In this document: piece by piece, positions 18,775 through 24,433 of the stretch
Numbering within the stretch: the first letter of the stretch is position 1
How the letters are laid out: every line of letters starts with the position of its first letter
DNA from: Sphingomonadales bacterium
Lineage (GTDB): Bacteria; Pseudomonadota; Alphaproteobacteria; Sphingomonadales; Sphingomonadaceae
Assembly (NCBI GenBank): GCA_028868535.1
Contig: JAGWUH010000009.1
Span: 36,220 to 100,219 of the forward strand
Direction of reading: 5' to 3'
Length of the DNA stretch: 64,000 nucleotides
The notes under the pieces: model-generated
Told to the model about the DNA's origin: nothing
Databases searched by the model: none
Seen by the model: the letters and a program-made list of their open reading frames with translations, nothing else
Program-made: the position numbers and the translations under genes

Positions 18775-19385
18775 GACGCGCAAGCGTCGGGCGGAAAGGC
18801 GCCGGATGGCATGCGCCGCAAGGCGATGGTGCCGGAAGGAACGGCCGGGACTTGCAGGGCCGAAGGGCGCTGCGGGGAACGGTGCGGCCGCAGGGCCGAA
18901 GCCGCGAGGCTTCCGACTGCGAGCGCGCGAAAGGCGGCGCCGCGAGGCAAGCCGTCCAACGTCGGTGGCAAGGCGCAGGCAGGTGTTTCCGGCTTGAGCG
19001 ACCGGGAGGCTTTTCCCTGGCGGAGGGCCGTCCGGAGCGAGTGCCAGCAGGCACTGTCAGCTGCGGCAGCCGTGCCGGCATGGGAAAGGTCCGCGTCCAC
19101 CCCAGGCCGCAAGGCCGGCGGCGGGAGCGAGGACTTCGCCGGGCCCCGGCCCGGCAGCGCGACGATCAAGGCCGCGGTGGCCGCGATCCGGATGCGGGAA
19201 CCGTCCTTTCGGGGATCGGGGACGACTCCTTCGGGAGCCGATGCGGAAGGAGCCGCGGCAAGGGCTGGCAGACCGCAAGGAAGCCGGCCATTCGCCGGAC
19301 GCCGGGTCGAAGCGTGACGAAGGACAAGCACCGACGCCAGTGGTGGGACGAGAGTGGGGGCCGGCAGCGATGTCGGCCCCCATTT
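18775..19385 (+). ncRNA. candidate structured RNA: array of tetraloop hairpins
   Basis: Perfect hairpins seen: GACGC-GCAA-GCGTC (18775-18788), CGCC-GCAA-GGCG (18814-18825), GAAGCC-GCGA-GGCTTC (18898-18913), AGTGCC-AGCA-GGCACT (19040-19055), GGCC-GCAA-GGCC (19105-19116), a bulged stem ending CTCC-TTCG-GGAG (19215-19242), CCGGC/GCCGG (19284-19298), and finally a 12-bp stem with a GCGA loop (19355-19382) followed by TTTG. GNRA and UUCG loops are typical of folded RNA. No known RNA family signature (RNase P, tmRNA, 6S, SRP) was found. Transcription and strand are inferred; GNRA loops appear on the plus strand. End points are approximate. Confidence 0.25.
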
Positions 19386-19398
19386 GCGTCTGGTGGAC

Positions 19399-19432
19399 GC
19401 GAGCGGGCCATGGGCGCGAGCGGGCCATGGGC
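19399..19432 (+). repeat. 17-bp tandem repeat, two copies
   Basis: GCGAGCGGGCCATGGGC occurs twice without a gap, followed by a partial third copy (GAGCGG). It lies 17 bases after the strong hairpin at 19355-19382, in non-coding sequence. Confidence 0.75.
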
Positions 19433-19571
19433 GAGCGGTTGGCGCCGGACAGCGGGATATCCGGCGTGAGGCCGGGCGGGGCATGGCTGCGTGCTGTCGG
19501 CGGGGCGGCGGGGCGAGCGGCGGGGCGGCAAGGCGCAGGTCATAGTGGCGACAGCGTCGCGCGTGATGCCC

Positions 19572-19615
19572 GGGCGATAAAGCATGGCTGGGCGGGCGAT
19601 AAAGCATGGCTGGGC
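19572..19615 (+). repeat. 22-bp tandem repeat, two copies
   Basis: Each unit is GGGCGATAAAGCATGG plus CTGGGC. The two copies are identical and a third begins (GGGCG) before diverging. The AT-rich GATAAAG core stands out against the local GC content. Confidence 0.8.
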
Positions 19616-19657
19616 GGGCGTGGCGGAGCGCGGCGCGGGCGCGGCGGATCTGAGCCC

Positions 19658-19948
19658 GGGCACGCGGTGGCGGGTTCGCCGGGCGAGTGAGCGATGGGGC
19701 AGCGGCGGGTTGTGCGGCGGCGGCGTGGCGCGAGGCATAGCGGCGTGGGAGCGCCTCCGGGCACGCGGTGGCGGCAGGTTCGCCGGGCGGGGCTGCGAAT
19801 GGGGAAGCCAGGCGACCGGGCTTGTGGCGGCGGCGTGGCGGTGAAGCGGGTCCGGCGGAGCAGCCGGGCCAAGCTTCGGTTGGCGGGATCGCGTGGCGCG
19901 GTGCCGGAGCAGCGCCGCCGGGCACACGGGGGCGGGTTCGTTGGGCGG
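19658..19948 (+). repeat. three imperfect direct repeats, spacing 101 and 162 bp
   Basis: The core GGGCACGCGGTGGCGG, then GTTCGCCGGGCG, starts at 19658 and at 19759 (with a 3-base insertion), and in degenerate form at 19921. Between the first two copies similarity extends over about 80 bases, including a shared GGCGGCGGCGTGGCG. It looks like a decayed tandem array rather than coding sequence. Confidence 0.6.
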
Positions 19949-19988
19949 TGCGGCGACGCATGGGCCGCCGTGGGACGGCGCGGGTGGG

Positions 19989-20447
19989 TCAGGCGGGGCG
20001 AACGAGGCTTTGCGGGCTGTACCAGAGGGTGCGGGGACGGCGGTGGGCGATCAGCCAGTCGCCGGCGAGCTGTTCCAGCCTGTCGTCGTAGTAGCCGCTG
20101 TGATCGGGGCCGTGGGCGGTGATCACGAACCAGTAGGTGCGCGCGGTGGCGGTGGCTTCGTCCAGGAGATCGATGCGCATCGTCGTCAGGTGGTGGCTGA
20201 CGTAGGCAGGGGTGGCGGTGGACGCGGCGGGCGCGGGGATGACCGAGGGCGCGCGCATCCACTGGCGGATCGCCTCGCGGCCCGACAGGACCTGGCCATC
20301 GAGCTGGAGGACGCCGGCCGGGGTGAAGCAATCGGCGTAGGCATCGGCCTTGCGGGCATCGCCCGACTGGGTGGCGATGGCGAGGCGGTTGGCGATCAGG
20401 GCGCGGGCGGCGGCGTAGACATCAGGCATTCGGGGGGAAGCAGGCAT
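19989..20447 (-). CDS. SnoaL-like (NTF2 fold) protein
   Basis: 152 residues (146 if the second ATG, at 20429, is used). It has the NTF2-fold pattern 'RALIANRLAIATQSGDARKADAYADCFTPAGVLQLDG', 'LSGREAIRQWM', 'VSHHLTTMRIDLLDEATATARTYWFVITAHG' and 'SGYYDDRLEQLAGDWLIAHRR'. This fits the SnoaL_4 group of small dehydratase/isomerase-like proteins. It follows the unknown 138-residue gene by 22 bases, in the same direction as the LuxR regulator, so the three may form one operon. It is unrelated in detail to the SnoaL protein at 10.5 kb. Confidence 0.75.
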   Translation of the reverse strand: MPASPRMPDVYAAARALIANRLAIATQSGDARKADAYADCFTPAGVLQLDGQVLSGREAIRQWMRAPSVIPAPAASTATPAYVSHHLTTMRIDLLDEATATARTYWFVITAHGPDHSGYYDDRLEQLAGDWLIAHRRPRTLWYSPQSLVRPA

Positions 20448-20469
20448 TCGGCAAGCGCCGCCGCGGGGA

Positions 20470-20883
20470 TCAGCCGGCGGGGTGGACCTGCAGCAGGGCC
20501 ATGATCGCGAGGACGACGGCCTTGCAGCAGGCGCGGGCGAACGTGCCGCCCTCGGCGCTGACTTCGACGTCGTGATCGGGGATGGCGATGGTGACGTAGT
20601 GCAGGCCCTGGACGCCGCGCGAGATCATGAAGCCGGTGCGATCGCCGATCACGCGGAGCATGACGGTTTCCAGCGAATCCGGGCCGACCGCGGCGCGCAG
20701 GGCGGCGGCGTTGCCGTGGACGCCGAACGGCATGGCGAGATCGATCGGCGCGGTATCGATGACGGTGATCAGGCGGGCGACGAAGCCTTCGTCCTCCGAC
20801 GGGTCCTCCGCCACGAGGTTTTCGGCCAGGACCTGGAGGGCGATGAGCCAATCGGCAAAGCCGCGCTCAGCCGAATCGGACAT
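20470..20883 (-). CDS. conserved-looking hypothetical protein
   Basis: 137 residues starting MSDSAERGFADWLIALQ; an ATG 7 codons earlier (20904) is possible. It is acidic in the first half, with a probable alpha/beta fold, a hydrophobic Cys-containing C-terminal helix 'FARACCKAVVLAIMALLQ', and no signal peptide. I recognise no family. It sits between the LuxR-type regulator (8-29 bases upstream) and the SnoaL-like gene, which suggests co-expression. Codon use is like that of neighbouring genes, so I consider it real. Confidence 0.65.
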   Translation of the reverse strand: MSDSAERGFADWLIALQVLAENLVAEDPSEDEGFVARLITVIDTAPIDLAMPFGVHGNAAALRAAVGPDSLETVMLRVIGDRTGFMISRGVQGLHYVTIAIPDHDVEVSAEGGTFARACCKAVVLAIMALLQVHPAG

Positions 20884-20911
20884 GGCTTCATCTTTTAACC
20901 ACATCCATTGT

Positions 20912-21517
20912 CTATACGTTCAGTGTCGATTCGATTGCAATACGGATTGCGCCGCTGGTGCCGTTGACGGCGAGCTTGCTGATCATGTTGGCGCGGTGGA
21001 TTTCGACCGTGCGCGGGCTGATGCCGAGGTTGTCGGCGATCGAGCGGTTGGACAGGCCTTCGGCCAGGCTGAACAGCACTTCCTTTTCCCGCCGGCTCAG
21101 CTGTTCCACCTTGCAGCGGGCGCGGACGGTGGTGAGGAAGACCTTTTCGGCGCGGTGCGCGGCGCTGCTGAGCTGGGCGACGCGGGCCGGCACGGTGGCC
21201 GGATCGAGCGGCAGCTCGCAGTAATCGAGCGCGCCCTCGTTCATCGCGGCGACGACGGTGGCGGCGGCGGGCCGCTCCGAAAACGCGACGAACGGGAGCC
21301 AGCGGCGGGTCAGTTCCATCTGCTGCTTGAGGCTGGCGATGTTGCCCGCGGTGTCCTCGACGAAGATCAGCGCGCGATCGGGCCAGCGGCCGGCGATCTC
21401 CGCCATGTCGTCGCAGGGGATGACGTAGATGCCGAGATTGGTGAGACCGTAGGAGAATTCGGCGCGCCGCCGGCTGTCACTATCGATGACGACGACCTGA
21501 AAGGATTCCTGAAACAT
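20912..21517 (-). CDS. LuxR/FixJ-type response regulator with degenerate receiver
   Basis: 201 residues. C-terminal LuxR helix-turn-helix: 'LSRREKEVLFSLAEGLSNRSIADNLGISPRTVEIHRANMISKL' near 138-182. The N-terminal receiver keeps D12, D14 and an Asp at 55 (in IFVEDT), but the near-invariant lysine of the 'xKP' loop is Leu here ('DYCELPLD'), and the switch threonine/serine position is unclear. FixJ-type proteins bind DNA as phosphorylated dimers; the lost lysine suggests phosphorylation-independent or atypical control. No histidine kinase is adjacent. A TATAAT box lies about 125 bases upstream. Confidence 0.85.
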   Translation of the reverse strand: MFQESFQVVVIDSDSRRRAEFSYGLTNLGIYVIPCDDMAEIAGRWPDRALIFVEDTAGNIASLKQQMELTRRWLPFVAFSERPAAATVVAAMNEGALDYCELPLDPATVPARVAQLSSAAHRAEKVFLTTVRARCKVEQLSRREKEVLFSLAEGLSNRSIADNLGISPRTVEIHRANMISKLAVNGTSGAIRIAIESTLNV

Positions 21518-22031
21518 CGCAACCCGCCCGTTTTGTTGACCCCGCCCCGTCGGCCATCGTCATGCGGCGCGATCGGGACAATCACCCAAGTAGACCACCC
21601 GTCCGTGATCCTCGGTTAATCCGCAACCAGGTATTTCCCCTATTATACGGAATAGTCCATGCATGTTTCTCAGACGATTGAATGCGGTGGGCCGGGGTCG
21701 CGACGTTGTTGGCTGAAACGCCGTGATATTTTGGGGGACAAATTTATTTCTGGTTGGAGACACGCGATGGTGGACAAGGGGCAATGACTTTCGATTGCAT
21801 GATTTTTTCGGAGCTGCGCCGAGGGAGTGGCGATGCCCGAATCGGTGCGGGGACGGTGGACCCGCCCGGTCCGCGTGGAGCGAATCGGCTGGCGGCGGGC
21901 GCGGCGCGGCGGGGGTGGACGAGCCGCCTGGCGGCGACTTCGGCGGCGGGGTCGGTCGGGGGCTGGAGGGGGTGAAAGGTTACCGCCGGGGTGCGTCCGG
22001 CGGCGGCGGGGTTGACACGGGTTGACAGGGT
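21518..22031. other. 514-bp intergenic region with low-GC patch
   Basis: Upstream of the LuxR-type gene. From about 21600 to 21820 the GC content falls clearly below the surroundings. It contains a perfect minus-strand TATAAT and, at its far end, the second copy of the dispersed repeat. Short plus-strand frames (70-100 codons) here have no protein-like composition and I discard them. Confidence 0.6.
21642..21647 (-). promoter_or_regulatory. probable -10 box for the LuxR-type regulator
   Basis: Minus strand reads CCGTATAATAGG, a perfect sigma-70 type -10 hexamer in an AT-rich pocket. I see no good -35 at 16-18 bases, so it may depend on an activator or be an extended -10. A transcript from here would have a leader of about 120 bases. 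Confidence 0.35.
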
Positions 22032-22049
22032 TCAGGGGGCGGATTGCGG
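22010..22049 (+). repeat. dispersed repeat, copy 2 (double TTGACA motif)
   Basis: Begins GTTGACACGGGTTGACAGGG, then TTCAGGGGGCGGATTG. It matches the copy at 10351 at all but two or three positions. It overlaps the 3' end of the terminase-like gene by 18 bases. Confidence 0.7.
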
Positions 22050-22637
22050 GGCGCCGGCGAGGAGGCCGTCGACGGTGGCGTGAGCGGCGGCCTGCCACGC
22101 GTCCCACTCCGCCCGGGCGCGCTCCGCCTGGCGGCGATCGCGGGTGACGTGGATGGCGCGCGGCTCCGGCAGATGCGGCGAAGCGCTGCCGGAAAGCTCG
22201 CGGGCGGCGTTTTCCTCGGCGATGGAATCGAAGAACATCGGGATGGCCGGGACGGCGCCGCCGAGGAGGGCGAGAAGCTCGTCGAAGCGGGCGGCGTGGT
22301 GGACGGCGAGCGGGGCATCGGCGCGCTCGTCGAGGCGGGCGAGATGGGCGAGGAGCAGGCGGGAATCGTGGCGGAGGCGGGTGCCGACCTGCTCGCCGCG
22401 GTGGAAGACGGCCTCCTCGACGCCGTTGAGCGCGCGATCGGCGAGCTCTGCCTCGGCAACCTCACGCGAGAGCACGAGCGCGCCATCCCAGGCGGCGGCG
22501 AAGGCGGGGAGGCGGCGGCGGAGCCGATAGGCGGTTTCGGCAGAGACGCCGGTGCGGGCGCAGGTGAGGCGGACATTGCCGGTGGCGGCGAGCGCCTCGC
22601 AGAACAGGACCTGGCGGGCGGGGGTGAATTCGGACAT
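22032..22637 (-). CDS. terminase-small-subunit-like HTH protein, orphan
   Basis: 201 residues. The first 45 ('FTPARQVLFCEALAATGNVRLTCARTGVSAETAYRLRRRLPAFAAAWD') form a homeodomain-like helix-turn-helix of the kind found in phage terminase small subunits and Tn-associated helpers. The rest is helical, Ala/Glu/Arg-rich, with no clear domain. No terminase large subunit, portal or capsid gene is near, so it is not part of a prophage here. The start is preceded by GGAG-poor sequence. Function unknown; DNA binding is inferred from the HTH only. Confidence 0.7.
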   Translation of the reverse strand: MSEFTPARQVLFCEALAATGNVRLTCARTGVSAETAYRLRRRLPAFAAAWDGALVLSREVAEAELADRALNGVEEAVFHRGEQVGTRLRHDSRLLLAHLARLDERADAPLAVHHAARFDELLALLGGAVPAIPMFFDSIAEENAARELSGSASPHLPEPRAIHVTRDRRQAERARAEWDAWQAAAHATVDGLLAGAPQSAP

Positions 22638-22743
22638 GGGGCGCGACTCCGTTTTGGTGAAATGTATCGCACCTATGTACCATATTGGAACTTTGTAGGA
22701 AAGCTTTTCCTTTCACGCCGATGCAGGCGAGCGCGACCAGCCC

Positions 22744-22816
22744 GCAAATATCGATTGTCGATATTTGCCACTGTCAGACTCCGTGAGTTCAACGTCGCCG
22801 CGCCCAGCGGCGACAC
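22744..22816 (+). repeat. palindrome-headed repeat element, copy A
   Basis: An 11-bp perfect inverted repeat (GCAAATATCGA, TTG, then its complement; 22744-22768) is followed after 11 bases by TCCGTGAGTTCAACGTCG (22780-22797) and CCAGCGGCGACAC (22804-22816). The same order occurs in copy B at 23393. It lies 81 bases before the secreted-protein gene. Confidence 0.75.
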
Positions 22817-22896
22817 CGCTTGGAGCGCGGGTGTGGCGCGAGGCAGGCCGGCATGATACCGTATCGCCGCGAATATAGATTAGCACGGAGGCGAAG

Positions 22897-23391
22897 ATGC
22901 GGTGGGCGATGGTGCTGGCGGCGATGACGGCGACGCCGGCGGGAGCGCAGGAGGCCCCTGCCCCGGCGTGCACGGCGACGGTGAAGGCGGAGGGGGCGCT
23001 GGCGGCCTGGGGCGTGGAGACGGCGATGACAGCGAACGGGGCGGCGACACTGAAGGTGGGCCAGGCGGCGCGGCTGACGCTGGCGCCGGTGGCGGCGGTT
23101 CACTGGGCGGCGGCTCCGGCGAAGGCCCCGGCGGCGGGGACGTTCGGCGGGGTGGTGAACGTGTATGTCGCGAAGGCGGGGACCTATCGCGTGGCGCTGG
23201 GCGCGGGGGCCTGGCTGGACGTGATCAGGACGGGGGAGACGGCGGCGACGCCATCAACGGCGCACGCGCATGGGCCGGCGTGCACGGGGGTACGCAAGCT
23301 GGTGGACTTCACGTTGGTGACGGGGCGGTATGCCGTGCAGGTTTCCGGCGCGCCCGAGGCGACGATCGGGATGTTGGTGGTGGCGGGGTGA
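22897..23391 (+). CDS. secreted alanine-rich protein of unknown function
   Basis: 164 residues: signal peptide (RWAMVLAAMTATPAGAQ, cleavage before EAPAP), then beta-rich repeats such as 'LKVGQAARLTLAPVAAVHW', 'VVNVYVAKAGTYRVALGAGAWLDVI' and a final 'FTLVTGRYAVQVSGAPEATIGMLVV'. The C-terminal pattern resembles a small beta-sandwich like bacterial pre-peptidase C-terminal domains. Two cysteines are spaced about 100 apart and could pair in the periplasm. No enzyme motif. The gene is flanked on both sides by copies of one palindromic repeat. Confidence 0.75.
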   Translation: MRWAMVLAAMTATPAGAQEAPAPACTATVKAEGALAAWGVETAMTANGAATLKVGQAARLTLAPVAAVHWAAAPAKAPAAGTFGGVVNVYVAKAGTYRVALGAGAWLDVIRTGETAATPSTAHAHGPACTGVRKLVDFTLVTGRYAVQVSGAPEATIGMLVVAG

Positions 23392-23392
23392 C

Positions 23393-23473
23393 GTCCAGAT
23401 CGCTTGTCGATCTGGACCATCATTGGCTTCCGTGAGTTCAACGTCGTTGCGACCAGCGGCGACACTGCTGGAA
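23393..23473 (+). repeat. palindrome-headed repeat element, copy B
   Basis: A 10-bp perfect inverted repeat (GTCCAGATCG and complement around CTTGT; 23393-23417) begins 2 bases after the secreted-protein stop, followed by the same TCCGTGAGTTCAACGTCG (23429-23446) and CCAGCGGCGACAC core as copy A. The arms differ from copy A while the centre (ATCG-TTGTCGAT) is shared, so the hairpin is kept although its sequence changes. Confidence 0.75.
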
Positions 23474-23706
23474 GTTTGAGGGTGGAGAAAAGAATGCGCT
23501 GGCTTCTGGCAGTGCGCCAACTTGCAGCCTCCCTCACCCCCATCCAACTCCGGCCAGGCGCTGCACGACGAAGCCTTCGTATCCTTCCTCCATCGATGAG
23601 GAAGCTTTGCTTCAGCCCAAACCGTAACCGAGCCTGCGGCTCGAAGCCACCCATCCCCTCCCCAAGCGGATCATCGCATTCCGCACCATGCGGGGGAATA
23701 CGCCCC
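23418..23706. other. intergenic region between secreted protein and small gene
   Basis: No credible gene. Besides the core of repeat copy B it holds a 7-bp stem, CTTCCTC/GAGGAAG with a 7-base loop, at 23584-23604, which could end transcription from either convergent side. Nothing else recognised. Confidence 0.5.
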
Positions 23707-23892
23707 TTACCACTCCCCCCCGGCATCCTTGATCGCCTGGAGCAGTGCCTGCTTGCTGGCGGTGCGGCGTTTGCCGGTGTTGCGGGGGAGCTCCGGCTGC
23801 CCCAGCGTAGCGCGGCGGGCTGCGAGGCGCTGGCCGAGTTCGGCCATGTCCAGCACGGGCGGCTGCTTATCGGAGGAGGTCTTCGACGCCAT
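23707..23892 (-). CDS. small basic protein downstream of the nucleotidyltransferase
   Basis: 61 residues, [15 protein letters not shown]..., lysine/arginine-rich with a C-terminal 'GKRRTASKQALLQAIKDAGGEW'. Its ATG lies inside the last codons of the nucleotidyltransferase gene (26-bp overlap, shifted frame), which suggests translational coupling. No family recognised. It could be a partner of the nucleotidyltransferase, but that is only inference from the overlap. The longer upstream frame is a shadow of the enzyme gene. Confidence 0.5.
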   Translation of the reverse strand: MASKTSSDKQPPVLDMAELGQRLAARRATLGQPELPRNTGKRRTASKQALLQAIKDAGGEW

Positions 23893-24433
23893 AATCGCCC
23901 ATGCTTTCTTCGCGGATGCGCCTGTCCAGATAATCCATTTCAGCATCGGGGTGAAGCTGCAGCAAAATGCGGGCCTGTTCGAACCGGTCCGGCGCGGTGC
24001 CGGAGGCGAATTGGCCCATGCGGTCGGCAATCAGGTCCTCGACCGAGATCACGCGGAACAGGGCCGTCTCCCCGATCGGGCGGACAAGCCGAATGTGCGC
24101 GGCATCGACGCCGCCATCCATCGGCACTTCGGCAACGACTTCGAAGCCGAGACCAAGTTCGGGGTGCACCCATCCCTTGAGCATCGCGCCGGGACCGCTG
24201 GGCCGGACAAAGCCCTGCCGCCGCATTTCCTCTTCAAGCTCGGACTGGCGTGTGGTGCAGATATCGAAGTCGCCCGTCGTCACCGCGCTGGTGGAATAGA
24301 ATTCGGCCGCAGCGCCGCCGACAAGGATGGGGCGCGGGAAGCCCTGTTGGTGCATGGCTTCGCTGATGCGGGCGAACAGGCGCAGGGCGTCGATGAACTC
24401 GGGCCGCCACGGGGTGTCCGCCAACGGGTTCAC
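23867..24433 (-). CDS. nucleotidyltransferase-fold protein (AbiEii/DUF6036-like)
   Basis: 188 residues from a GTG start whose last two bases are part of the uvrA stop (GTGA). It has the nucleotidyltransferase signature '[23 protein letters not shown]' (GG at 39-40, DFD motif about 55-57), followed by '[16 protein letters not shown]', as in AbiEii-like and DUF6036 proteins. Members include toxins that add nucleotides to tRNA, and others of unknown role. Three overlapping genes (uvrA, this, the 61-residue gene) imply one transcript. Whether it has toxin activity is unknown. Confidence 0.75.
   Translation of the reverse strand: MNPLADTPWRPEFIDALRLFARISEAMHQQGFPRPILVGGAAAEFYSTSAVTTGDFDICTTRQSELEEEMRRQGFVRPSGPGAMLKGWVHPELGLGFEVVAEVPMDGGVDAAHIRLVRPIGETALFRVISVEDLIADRMGQFASGTAPDRFEQARILLQLHPDAEMDYLDRRIREESMGDYGVEDLLR

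Larger units (their letters stand above)
18437..19988. other. 1.55-kb gene-poor region rich in hairpins and repeats
   Basis: No open frame here has protein-like composition. All six frames give Arg/Ala/Pro/Gly-rich strings, and the longest (about 526 codons on the minus strand, running into argG) is open only because the DNA is GC-rich. Two parts differ. From about 18700 to 19385 there is a series of short perfect hairpins closed mostly by GCAA, GCGA or TTCG loops. From 19399 to 19950 there are tandem and imperfect direct repeats. See the separate entries. Confidence 0.7.

Noticed and set aside
18700..19385. RNase P RNA, tmRNA, 6S or SRP RNA as the explanation for the hairpin zone
   Set aside because: None of their conserved sequence blocks was found on either strand.
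18381..19961. 526-codon minus-strand open frame covering the region after argG
   Set aside because: It overlaps the argG end, is Pro/Arg/Ala/Ser-rich without domain pattern, and covers repeats and hairpins; GC-rich DNA leaves such frames open by chance.
21754..21975. 73-codon plus-strand frame in the low-GC intergenic patch
   Set aside because: Gly/Arg-rich in its second half, no ribosome-binding site and no recognisable pattern; more likely a leader or promoter region.
22032..22637. Prophage remnant around the terminase-like gene
   Set aside because: No integrase, portal, capsid, tail or attachment-site duplication was seen within 10 kb on either side.
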